64,000 nucleotides of DNA from Dyella acidiphila (GTDB lineage: Bacteria; Pseudomonadota; Gammaproteobacteria; Xanthomonadales; Rhodanobacteraceae): positions 124,001 through 188,000 of the forward strand of contig NZ_JACZZA010000004.1 in NCBI RefSeq assembly GCF_014863405.1, read 5' to 3'. The notes beneath the pieces are model-generated. The model had not been told where the DNA came from, did not search any database, and saw only the letters and a list, made by a program, of their open reading frames with translations. A program made the position numbers and the translations under genes. Positions 7,504 to 15,154 of the stretch are shown piece after piece. Every line of letters starts with the position of its first letter. The stretch's first letter is position 1.

Positions 7504-7827
7504 ATGGCTACGCCAGATCATACGTTACTTGCGTCTTTGTCGGGTCTCCCCGCTTATTTGTTCGCCCATCTACGAGCTCCGCCGAAGCTGACGGACACGA
7601 ACGAGCAGGCGCATGCCAGTCACGTGATCGATTGCATCGAACAAGTGAAGCTGGCTACTACGTGCCTGCTCGGTGACAGCGATGCGTTTCGCGAGGTGTC
7701 GACGCAACGGCAGCCATTGCGGCCACAGCAGTGGCCGCTTTCGCCGATGGTGTATGCAAGCCTGCTGGTCGGTTTGCATCTGCTCGACCAGTACGCCGAG
7801 CGGCTCATGCTGTGCGAGGACGGATAA
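7504..7827 (+). CDS. Hypothetical protein, 107 aa
   Basis: I do not recognise this protein. It starts at ATG 7504 after a good ribosome site (GAAGGAAG, 7491-7498) and is soluble and mostly helical in appearance, with no signal peptide or membrane segment. It has two central or C-terminal cysteines (TTCLL and LMLCEDG) and hydrophobic helices (SPMVYASLLVGLHLLDQYAERL). Base composition is less GC-biased than its neighbours. The 350-base leader holds several strong inverted repeats, suggesting tight regulation. It is followed by another small gene in the same direction about 110 bases on. No function can be assigned. Confidence 0.7.
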   Translation: MATPDHTLLASLSGLPAYLFAHLRAPPKLTDTNEQAHASHVIDCIEQVKLATTCLLGDSDAFREVSTQRQPLRPQQWPLSPMVYASLLVGLHLLDQYAERLMLCEDG

Positions 7828-7936
7828 GTGGCCAGGTAGCGCATGATCGCCATCGCGGCACATCGCCTGGAGGTCGATGTGCCGCATCTGGAGCGATGCT
7901 GTTTAGAATCACGGCAGTTTCTCGGCGAGGTTGCTC

Positions 7937-8332
7937 ATGCCAGACCAGCACGATCCTTCGGCACACGACCTTGCCGCCTTGCAAGGTGCGTGGGAACAAA
8001 TAGCGCATGAAGCCGATGGCGTGATCGATCCGCCCGATGAATACGGCGCGCCCGGTGCCATCACCACCATTCGCGACCAGCATTTTGCGGTGCATACGGC
8101 GCAGGGTGAGCTGCTGCTGGAGGGCCGCTTCGTGCTCGATGCAACGCTAAGCCCCAAGGCCATCACCTGGATCGACGCCGTCGGCGCCGACGCGGGTCGG
8201 CCCTTGCCCGCCAGTTATGTACTCGATGGCGACCGCTTCGTGTTTATCGCCGCTGACATGGGCCGCCCGCGCCCCATCGAATTTCGCACGGTAGCGGGGC
8301 TGACGATGCGCACGTTTGTGCGCAAGCGCTGA
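7937..8332 (+). CDS. TIGR03067-like domain protein
   Basis: Protein of 131 aa resembling the TIGR03067 small beta-rich domain. The family opening LxGxW appears as LAALQGAWEQ. The closing pattern also fits: FVLDATLSPKAITWID, then SYVLDGDRFVFI, then RTFVRKR at the end. The family's function is unknown; it is common in planctomycetes and scattered in proteobacteria. The ATG at 7937 is preferred over TTG 7931 because GGCGAGG at 7924-7930 is properly spaced only for the ATG. No signal peptide is seen, so it is probably cytoplasmic. It lies between the orphan 107-aa gene and the GYF-domain pair in what looks like an accessory patch. Confidence 0.65.
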   Translation: MPDQHDPSAHDLAALQGAWEQIAHEADGVIDPPDEYGAPGAITTIRDQHFAVHTAQGELLLEGRFVLDATLSPKAITWIDAVGADAGRPLPASYVLDGDRFVFIAADMGRPRPIEFRTVAGLTMRTFVRKR

Positions 8333-8365
8333 GCGAAGCGCGCCTGTTTTGCTTGCAGGCCATCG

Positions 8366-8397
8366 CTCCCCCTTGCGAAGCAGGGGAGGGTGAGGGC
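8366..8397 (+). repeat. Family B palindrome (B1)
   Basis: CTCCCCCTTGCGAAGCAGGGGAGGG followed by TGAGGGC is a shortened family B element 33 bases after the TIGR03067-like stop. The rest of 8333-8598 holds no recognisable gene. Confidence 0.75.
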
Positions 8398-8598
8398 GAA
8401 TTGCTTCGCGCTCGCGGGAATCCGTACACGCGCGGACCAGCCCTCGCCGCCTCCCCACGGCCAAACAGGAGGTGCCAGGTCGATCATCTCGACGCTTGCC
8501 GAATGCTCCGCTAGCATCGAAACCGGAATCCGCTGGGGGGCAGGGTTCCCAGGGGATACGCAGCGGTTGTAGCCAGGCCTCCCAGCAGGGAGGGGGCA

Positions 8599-9441
8599 AT
8601 GCGGGAAGAATGGTATGTGGAGCTGGATGGCGCGGCGCACGGCCCGCACCAGCGTCAATCCGTGCTCGCCTTGCGCGGTGCCGGCCGGCTGAATACGGAT
8701 ACGCTGGTGTGGCGCGAAGGCCTGCCTGATTGGATCCGCTATGCGGAGGCTGGCCTTGAGCAGCCACCCTTGCCACCGGTATTGCCTAACCCGCCAGTTG
8801 TGCCGGAGCGTGGATACACCGCTTTGGATACGCTGGACGATGCCGCCGCGCATGCCCCCAAACTGGATGTCGAAGACGATGGCTGGCAGTGGACCGGTCC
8901 ATCGCCATGGCGCCGCTACCTGGCGCGTTCGCTGGATATGTTCCTGCTCGGCGGCATTACCTGGCTGGCGGTATTGCTCACCGCGGCGGTGGCGAACAAA
9001 GCCATGTTCGAAACGGTTTTCACGCACCGCGGCCTGATGGGCTTTCCCGTCTTCGCGTCGATGGCGGTGATGGCATCGTTGATTCCCGCGCAAGCCCTGC
9101 TGGTCGGCTTGTCGGGTACCACCATCGGCAAATGGATCTTCGGTATCCGCATCACCCGCCGCGATGGCAGCGCCATCGGCATGCGTGCGGCGCTGGTGCG
9201 CGAGCTGAGCGTGTACGGGCTAGGCACGGCTTGCGGCATACCGTTCCTGGCGTTTATCCCGCTCATCATTGCGTATCACGTGTTGATGCGTACCGGTACG
9301 ACGCAATGGGATCGCGGCCAGGACTGGGTCGTCACCCAGCGCGCGCCGGGCGAACGCCAGAACGCCATGTTCGTGCTTGGCCTGTTGCTGCTGATAACGC
9401 TGGTCAATCTGCTCCGGCATGTGGGAGCAGCGCTGCAATGA
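8599..9441 (+). CDS. GYF_2-RDD family membrane protein
   Basis: Inner-membrane protein of 280 aa. Residues 5-52 form a GYF_2 domain (WYVELDGAAHGPHQRQSVLA, then TLVWREGLPDW), a small adaptor fold in bacterial membrane proteins. A Pro-rich linker follows. An RDD domain starts near residue 108 (RRYLARSLDMFLL, with the Arg and Asp that name the family) and has about four membrane segments. A strong ribosome site (AGGGAGGGGG) precedes the ATG. RDD proteins are mostly of unknown function and some have been implicated in ion transport. The stop overlaps the next start as ATGA, so it is co-translated with a second GYF_2 protein, and the two probably act together at the membrane. Confidence 0.82.
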   Translation: MREEWYVELDGAAHGPHQRQSVLALRGAGRLNTDTLVWREGLPDWIRYAEAGLEQPPLPPVLPNPPVVPERGYTALDTLDDAAAHAPKLDVEDDGWQWTGPSPWRRYLARSLDMFLLGGITWLAVLLTAAVANKAMFETVFTHRGLMGFPVFASMAVMASLIPAQALLVGLSGTTIGKWIFGIRITRRDGSAIGMRAALVRELSVYGLGTACGIPFLAFIPLIIAYHVLMRTGTTQWDRGQDWVVTQRAPGERQNAMFVLGLLLLITLVNLLRHVGAALQ

Positions 9442-11090
9442 GCATGCTTTATTTGCGCAGTGCGGGCCGCGTGCAGGGGCCATTCGATCCGGCCGAAGTG
9501 CGCCGGCGCGTGGCGGCCGGCGAGCTGCCGCGCTGGACCATGTCGTGGCTGGCCGGCGAAAAGCAGTGGCAATCGCTCGCTCGCCGCTGGCCCGGCGGCG
9601 ATGTTTCGCATGCAGCCTTCGATGTCGGGGTGGCGCTGATCATCGTTCTGCTGCTGCTGGCGATCGCCAGCATCCCCGGGCGGCTCCTTTCGCATTTGCC
9701 GGATGCGTGGCAGACCCAGGGATTCATCTTGACCTCGGTGCTGTGCGGACTGACCGCCGCCATGGCCTTGAGCCTGCTGTTGGTGCGGCATAGCCGCCGG
9801 CGACGCGGCCGCGCCTCGCTGCCTGCAGCCCTGTGCATCATGTTGACCGTGTTTGGCGGAATGATCTCGCTTGCGTTGAGCGTGCAAGCCGTGGGCCTGA
9901 TCGGCGTGGAGGATCGTTTTGCCAACGCAGCTGTGCGCTATGACGAGGCCGCGCACGCTATCCGCATCAAAGGCCCGATCGGGCATCGCTTTCATCGCGA
10001 TGTTGCCGACGCACTGGCTGCACATCGCGATGCGCAATTGATCGTGATCAGCAGCGGCGGCGGCCTGCTCGACGAAGCGTTCGAGGTGGCTACGGCGATC
10101 AAGCAGGCCGGCTTGCCCCTGCGCGTGGATGGCGGTTGCGCCAGCGCTTGTGGATTGATGTGGGCAAGTGTGCCGCAGCGCCAGATGACCGAGTTTTCGC
10201 GGATCGGCCTGCATCCGAACCGAACGATCGGCGACACACCGGCCGAACTGACCGTGCAAGTCAGCAAGCAGGCCGAAGCCATGTCGACCGACAGCTTGAG
10301 TGCGGCCGGCTTTACACCGGAGATGCTGCGGCGTCGCGCCGAGACGCCGCCCAGCAGCGTGTATTGGCTGGATGCCGTGGATATCTTGATCGCCGGCATC
10401 GATGCCAAGGTGGTCGACGCCGACGGCAAACCGGTGGACGCCGCCACGGCCAAATGGGCGGTACTGGGCGCCGCCTTCGGGCGCGACAGTTTGAGCGCGC
10501 AGCTTTACCAGGCCATTGCCGTCCATGAGCCCAGCCTTCGCGATAGCTACGAAGACCGTCTGTACAACGCCCTGCACAGCCACAATGTTTCGCTGTTCCG
10601 CTACGAAGATGGCTTGATGGAAACGGCCGCCATGCGCCAGGCCTTTATGCAGGTATCCGATCCGGCCGTGCTGGTCTGGACGCAGAGCCGCCAGCACGAT
10701 CTGGTCGAAGCGCAGAGCCAGGGCAATACGCAGGCTTGCGACGTGCTTACCGGTCGCGCCACCGGCAAGATCATCGATCCGGCCAACCGCAAGTGGGTCA
10801 ATGAACACACCATTGCGCGCACGATCGTGTTGGTGAATGCGGTGCCTGTTTCGGCGCCATGGAGTGCGGCCAGCATGAACGCACACAAAGCCCTGGACGA
10901 TTCCAACAGCTACGTGCGCGAACTGCTTGCGCAGGTACACCAGCAGGGCTATCCAGCCGATCCCAAGGGTTGGAGCAGCATGCAGCATTGCGATTATGCC
11001 GATCGCTTTTTGCTGGGCGTGCAGCAGATGCCGTTGGCGAGCGGTGCCGAGATCGTGCGTTACAACGAAGCCGGTCGCTATCTGCCTTGA
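9438..11090 (+). CDS. GYF_2 membrane protein with ClpP-like periplasmic protease domain
   Basis: Protein of 550 aa. Residues 1-50 are a GYF_2 domain (YLRSAGRVQGPFDPAEV ... MSWLAGEKQW). Three membrane segments follow near 62-80, 95-116 and 130-155, so the C-terminal 390 residues should lie in the periplasm. Residues about 165-270 resemble the COG3904 / ClpP-crotonase serine-protease fold: a phosphate-loop-like ISSGGG at 205-210, a probable nucleophile Ser236 in CASACGLM and a candidate His259 in IGLHPN. The remaining C-terminus (LQ-rich, helical) is not recognised. Catalysis is inferred, not shown. The ATGA overlap with the RDD gene ties the two functionally. ATG 9444 is an alternative start. 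Confidence 0.75.
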   Translation: MSMLYLRSAGRVQGPFDPAEVRRRVAAGELPRWTMSWLAGEKQWQSLARRWPGGDVSHAAFDVGVALIIVLLLLAIASIPGRLLSHLPDAWQTQGFILTSVLCGLTAAMALSLLLVRHSRRRRGRASLPAALCIMLTVFGGMISLALSVQAVGLIGVEDRFANAAVRYDEAAHAIRIKGPIGHRFHRDVADALAAHRDAQLIVISSGGGLLDEAFEVATAIKQAGLPLRVDGGCASACGLMWASVPQRQMTEFSRIGLHPNRTIGDTPAELTVQVSKQAEAMSTDSLSAAGFTPEMLRRRAETPPSSVYWLDAVDILIAGIDAKVVDADGKPVDAATAKWAVLGAAFGRDSLSAQLYQAIAVHEPSLRDSYEDRLYNALHSHNVSLFRYEDGLMETAAMRQAFMQVSDPAVLVWTQSRQHDLVEAQSQGNTQACDVLTGRATGKIIDPANRKWVNEHTIARTIVLVNAVPVSAPWSAASMNAHKALDDSNSYVRELLAQVHQQGYPADPKGWSSMQHCDYADRFLLGVQQMPLASGAEIVRYNEAGRYLP

Positions 11091-11517
11091 TCGTTAGGCC
11101 GGGGCGATGTTTACGTTTCCATGTCCATAAAACGCGATGCCATGTGCAGCGCGCTAAAGCCCCAGCAACCCCACCCCAACCCTCCCCTGCCTTCGCAGGG
11201 GAGGGAGTCATATCTTCAGCCTTGCGTGATCTGCTCCCTCCCCTACGTGAAGTAGGGGAGGGCTGGGGTGGGGTGAAGCCCCCACACTCGCGGCAAACCA
11301 CAGAACAACGCCATCCCAACCCTCCGCTGCCTTCGCAAGGGAGGAAGTCATGTCGGCGAGTGCGGAACATCTTCAGCCCCGCGTAATCTGCCCCCTCCCC
11401 TACGTGAAGTAGGGGAGGGCTGGGGTGGGGTGAAGCCCCCACGCTCGCGGCAAACCACAGAACAACGCCAACCCAACCTCCCTTGCTATCGCAAGGGAAG
11501 AATCCAACCCATCGGAG
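11091..11517. other. 427-base intergenic region filled with family B repeats
   Basis: No gene seen. The region lies between convergent genes and consists almost entirely of a family B array (separate entry). The remainder, around 11100-11165, shows nothing recognisable. Confidence 0.85.
11170..11500. repeat. Tandem array of family B palindromes (B2-B6)
   Basis: Five elements in alternating orientation: reverse 11170-11207, forward 11235-11277, reverse 11312-11347, forward 11392-11435 and a degenerate reverse one near 11471-11500. The forward units share CCTACGTGAAGTAGGGGAGG and a GGGGTGGGGTGAAG tail. The joining sequence (GCGGCAAACCACAGAACAAC) is also repeated, at about 11291 and 11450, so a unit of about 158 bases has been duplicated in tandem. 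The array could terminate transcription from both sides. Confidence 0.88.
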
Positions 11518-13593
11518 TTACCAGATCTTCACCCGATCATCCGGCGCCAAATAAAGCTTCTCGCCCGGCTTCACATTGAACGCGTCATACCAGCCATCGA
11601 TATTGCGCACCGTCAGTGCGCGGAACATCGCCGGTGCATGCACATCGACTGCCAGCTCCTGGCGTAGCGCGGCATCGCGAATCTTGAAGCGCCACGCCTG
11701 CCCGAAGGCGAGGAAGAAACGCTGGTCGCCGGTAAGGCCATCGACCACCGCAGCCGGCTTGCCGCCCAGCGATTTGTGGTACGCGGCATAAGCCACGGTC
11801 AGGCCGGATACGTCGGCAATGTTTTCGCCCAGCGTCTGCTGCCCATTCACATGCAGGCCCGGCAAGGCTTCGTATTGGTCGAACTGCTTGACCAGCTTCT
11901 GCGTCGCCGCCTGGAAGTGCGCGGCATCCTGCGGCGTCCACCAGTTTTCCAGCTTGCCTTGCGCGTCGAAATCCGCGCCGGTGTTGTCGAAGCTGTGGCT
12001 GATTTCGTGACCGATCACCGCGCCGATCGCACCGTAGTTGGCCGCGTCATCCGCCTTCGGATCGAAGAACGGCGGCTGCAGAATCGCAGCAGGGAAGTTG
12101 AGCGCATTCTGCAGCGGCAGGTTCACCGCGTTCACCGTCTGCGGCGTCATCCACCACTCGCCGCGATCCACCGGCTGATGCAGCTTGGCCAGCTGGTGCT
12201 GGTATTCCAGCGCCACGGCACGTTCGTGATTGCCCAGCGCGTCATCCGGCTTCACGTCCAGCGACGCGTAGCTGCGCCAGGTATCGGCATAACCCACGCC
12301 TACGCGCAGCGTCTGCAGTTTTTCCTTGGCTTTGGCGCGCGTGGCAGGTGTCATCCATGCCAGCGTGTCCACACGGTCGGCGAAGGCGGCGATGATGTTC
12401 TTCACCATCTCCTGCATCTTGGCCTTGGACGAGGCGGGGAAATAGCGCTGTACATAGATCTGGCCCACGGCATCGCCAAGATCGGTGTTGGTGGCGCCGA
12501 CCGCACGCTTCCAGCGGTCGCGCTGCTTGGGCACGCCCTGCAAGGTGGTGCCGTAGAAGCCGAAGCTGAGATCCGCATACGCCTTGGGCAGCAGCGGGGA
12601 GGTCTCGTTCAAGGCGTGGAAGCGCAGCAGCTGTTTCCAGGTATCCAGCGACTCGCTCGCCACCAGCTTGGCGATGGCGGTGGTGGCGGAGGGCTGCCAC
12701 ACATCGATATGCGACTGGTCGGCGAGGCCGGCGGCCTTGAAATAGGCGCTCCAGTTCAGGCCCGGCGCCTTCTGCGCGAAGTCGGCCATGCTCCATACAT
12801 TGTTGGCCTTGTGCACGTCCTGGCTGTCGACCAGGCTCTCCTGCGCCTGCGCGATCTTGGTTTCCAGCGCCACGATCGCCTTGGCCTGCGCCTCGGCATC
12901 GGCCGTGCCGGCCAGCTTCAGCAGCGACGCCACATAGGTCTGGTACTTGGCACGGAAGCCTGCCATCTGCGCATCCTGCGACAGGTAGTAGTCGCGGCTG
13001 GGCAGGGCGATGCCGCCCTGCAGCAGATAGGCCATGGGGTGCGCGGGATCTTCCAGGCCCTGCGTTACGAACAGGCCGAACAGGTTCTGCGTGCTGAAGT
13101 TGGTGTCGTTGATCGGATCGACATCGGCGCGCTGCTCGCCGCCGAGCACGCCGGCCAGGTCGTCGCGCGTCTTGATCGCATCGATCTGCGCAAACTGGTC
13201 TTTCAGCGGCGCCAGGCCGTGTTTCTCGATACTGGCCTCGTCCATATAGGCCGCGTAATAGTCCGCGATCTTGCGTTCGTTGCTGCCGGCGGCGGCATGC
13301 CCGGCGGCAATGCTGCGGATCATTTCCGAGCTGCGCTTTTCGGCCAGCTCATACACCTGCAGAAAGGTGCCGGTGCTGGAGCGGTCGGCCGGAATCTGCG
13401 CGGTCTTCAGCCAGGTGCCGTTGGCATAGTCGAAGAAATTGTTGCCCGGCAGCACGCTGTGGTCGACGCCCTTGAGGTCGATCCCGATATCCGGGCCGCT
13501 GCTCTTGGCGGCCGGTGCCGCGGGCGGTGCCGCCATCAGGCTGCCGATGGCGCCAAGCACGGCTGCCGTAAAAATCCATCGAAGTCGCTGCAT
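11518..13593 (-). CDS. M13 family metallopeptidase (PepO/neprilysin-like)
   Basis: Secreted or periplasmic zinc endopeptidase of the neprilysin family, 691 aa from this start, normal for bacterial PepO. An N-terminal signal peptide (QRLRWIFTAAVLGAIGSLMA) is followed by a Pro/Ala-rich stretch. The M13 N-terminal domain follows, then the catalytic domain with VNAVNLPLQN, the zinc motif HEISH in VIGHEISHSFDNTGADFD, the third ligand in GENIADVSG, and the C-terminal substrate-binding motif NIDGWYDAF. The ATG at 13593 is preferred because GAGG lies 8 bases upstream of it; the in-frame GTG at 13602 overlaps that site. The gene is monocistronic, with the family B array just beyond its stop. Confidence 0.93.
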   Translation of the reverse strand: MQRLRWIFTAAVLGAIGSLMAAPPAAPAAKSSGPDIGIDLKGVDHSVLPGNNFFDYANGTWLKTAQIPADRSSTGTFLQVYELAEKRSSEMIRSIAAGHAAAGSNERKIADYYAAYMDEASIEKHGLAPLKDQFAQIDAIKTRDDLAGVLGGEQRADVDPINDTNFSTQNLFGLFVTQGLEDPAHPMAYLLQGGIALPSRDYYLSQDAQMAGFRAKYQTYVASLLKLAGTADAEAQAKAIVALETKIAQAQESLVDSQDVHKANNVWSMADFAQKAPGLNWSAYFKAAGLADQSHIDVWQPSATTAIAKLVASESLDTWKQLLRFHALNETSPLLPKAYADLSFGFYGTTLQGVPKQRDRWKRAVGATNTDLGDAVGQIYVQRYFPASSKAKMQEMVKNIIAAFADRVDTLAWMTPATRAKAKEKLQTLRVGVGYADTWRSYASLDVKPDDALGNHERAVALEYQHQLAKLHQPVDRGEWWMTPQTVNAVNLPLQNALNFPAAILQPPFFDPKADDAANYGAIGAVIGHEISHSFDNTGADFDAQGKLENWWTPQDAAHFQAATQKLVKQFDQYEALPGLHVNGQQTLGENIADVSGLTVAYAAYHKSLGGKPAAVVDGLTGDQRFFLAFGQAWRFKIRDAALRQELAVDVHAPAMFRALTVRNIDGWYDAFNVKPGEKLYLAPDDRVKIW

Positions 13594-13871
13594 GGCGAAC
13601 ACCTCAAAAGTGGGATGTGGTCCGCCACCTTAGTCCGCCGTATCGGGCTTGTGAGCATGACTTTTGGGCTATGGCCCTTCCCACCTAAAGCTCGGGCTTA
13701 ACCGTTGCCGTCGGTTGTGGCGAGAACCGATGGCCGCCCGCATATTCGCGATTTTTCCGGTATCTAGCCATCGATTCGGTACGTAGCATGGCCGAGCCAT
13801 TCGTAATTGTTCCAGGCGGTATTGGATACAAACGTCACGTCTAACAGCTATTTATCTTTGTTATTCATCCT

Positions 13872-14915
13872 ATGAATTCATTCGCCAAAACATCGCGCGT
13901 GATGCGGAGCGCTTTTGTAGCGCTGATATGGCTCATCGTGGCGCCGTGCTCTTTTGCGGCTTGCAGCGCCAAAACAGCTGCCATCACCCTGCCGCCGGTA
14001 ACTTATTCAGGTAGTGCCGATAGCCTTAAGCCCGGTACCCCGCTGAATGGCGCATGGAGTGCCCAGGCCGGCGCCAAGTATTTTTTTGACATCGCGGACT
14101 GCAAAGCGGCCAGCGTTGCGGCCACACCCGCAAAACCGGCGATTCCAGGACTCAGCTACAGCGACGGAACGAATGTGTATTCGGTGTACCCGAGCGGTGT
14201 CGATGGCATCGGCTATGTGGTCAGCGTGGCCGAGCAGGACTACAACGGCTGGTTTCCACTCACGTCGCCAAGAACCTTCATGTATCAAGGCACGTCTGAT
14301 TATTGGACGTGGATGGGAACCTACGCCAAGGTCATGTTGGTAGTTACAGGTCAATTGAAAACCGGCACCTACACCATACCTGGCCAGACGATTATCACGT
14401 CCAATGTCTACAACGTAGCCGGAACCGCCCTGGTGACGCCGCCGGGCAGCATCACGTTGAACAGCGCCAGCATTACCATCGCTGCATCGACCTGCAAAAT
14501 GACAACGCCGAACAATCAGTCGGTGAATCTGCCAACGGTGGGGCAGGCCGCCTTGGCTGCGGCAGCTTCGGGCGCAGGTGGCGGAGCCGGTTTTCATATC
14601 GGCATGAATTGCGATGCCGCCGTGAAGCTATACGTAACGATGACGGACGCATCCAATCCGTCGAGTGTCGCCGATACCTTGTCGCTGGCGCCCGGTTCCA
14701 CCGCGAAGGGAGTAGGTGTGCAGGTAAGCGGCTCGACCCCGGTCTCGTATGGTCCGGATTCGTCCATCAAGGGCAATACCAATCAGTGGCAGATCGGCGA
14801 GAGTGCCACTGCAATGACTTACGACATTCCATTTACCGCTGCTTATGTGCGCACCGGGGCGGTGACGCCGGGCAGTGTGCAGGCCAAGGCGACGTTCACC
14901 TTTTCCTATCAATAA
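13872..14915 (+). CDS. Orphan fimbrial (chaperone-usher type) adhesin/pilin-like protein
   Basis: Secreted protein of 347 aa with a signal peptide (VMRSAFVALIWLIVAPCSFA, cut before ACSAK). The C-terminal ~150 residues match a type 1 fimbrial domain: a Cys in AASTCKMTTPNNQSVNLPTV, GFHIGMNCDAAVKL, GVGVQV, and the terminal beta strand ending ATFTFSYQ, which is the donor-strand/chaperone-binding pattern. The N-terminal part would be a receptor-binding or additional domain. No chaperone, usher or major pilin gene lies within this window, so it must use machinery elsewhere or be a relic. Its sequence is less GC-rich than its neighbours. No clear ribosome site precedes the ATG, which keeps the start uncertain. 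Confidence 0.75.
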   Translation: MNSFAKTSRVMRSAFVALIWLIVAPCSFAACSAKTAAITLPPVTYSGSADSLKPGTPLNGAWSAQAGAKYFFDIADCKAASVAATPAKPAIPGLSYSDGTNVYSVYPSGVDGIGYVVSVAEQDYNGWFPLTSPRTFMYQGTSDYWTWMGTYAKVMLVVTGQLKTGTYTIPGQTIITSNVYNVAGTALVTPPGSITLNSASITIAASTCKMTTPNNQSVNLPTVGQAALAAAASGAGGGAGFHIGMNCDAAVKLYVTMTDASNPSSVADTLSLAPGSTAKGVGVQVSGSTPVSYGPDSSIKGNTNQWQIGESATAMTYDIPFTAAYVRTGAVTPGSVQAKATFTFSYQ

Positions 14916-14978
14916 GGCTGTCGGTGCGGCGTGGTGAGTGTGGGTGCATAGTGCAGCTTGCACGCTTGCGCAGATCTA

Positions 14979-15018
14979 CTCCCTCTCCCCTGCGGGGAGA
15001 GGGTTGGGGTGAGGGGGC
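14979..15018 (+). repeat. Family A palindrome (A6), forward
   Basis: Full copy: CCCTCTCCCC-TGC-GGGGAGAGGG stem with tail TTGGGGTGAGGGG and then CTCGCG. It lies 63 bases after the adhesin stop. Confidence 0.92.
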
Positions 15019-15101
15019 AGCCTCGCGATCATGCTGATACGTAGCGTGGAGCCTCTTTGGAAAAGCATCACGCACTGGCGTTGATGCTTGTGGCAAGCGC
15101 G

Positions 15102-15140
15102 GCCCCTCACCCCAGCCCTCTCCCCGCAGGGGAGAGGGAG
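15102..15140 (-). repeat. Family A palindrome (A7), reverse
   Basis: Full reverse copy: CCCCTCACCCCAGCCCTC tail, then a TCCCCGCAGGGGA stem. It is paired tail-to-tail with A6 between convergent genes and is a likely bidirectional stop for transcription. Confidence 0.92.
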
Positions 15141-15154
15141 CAGATCATGGTGCG

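Noticed and set aside
11170-11500. CRISPR-like array
   Set aside because: Units are alternating palindromes with repeated, not unique, spacers; no cas genes are present.
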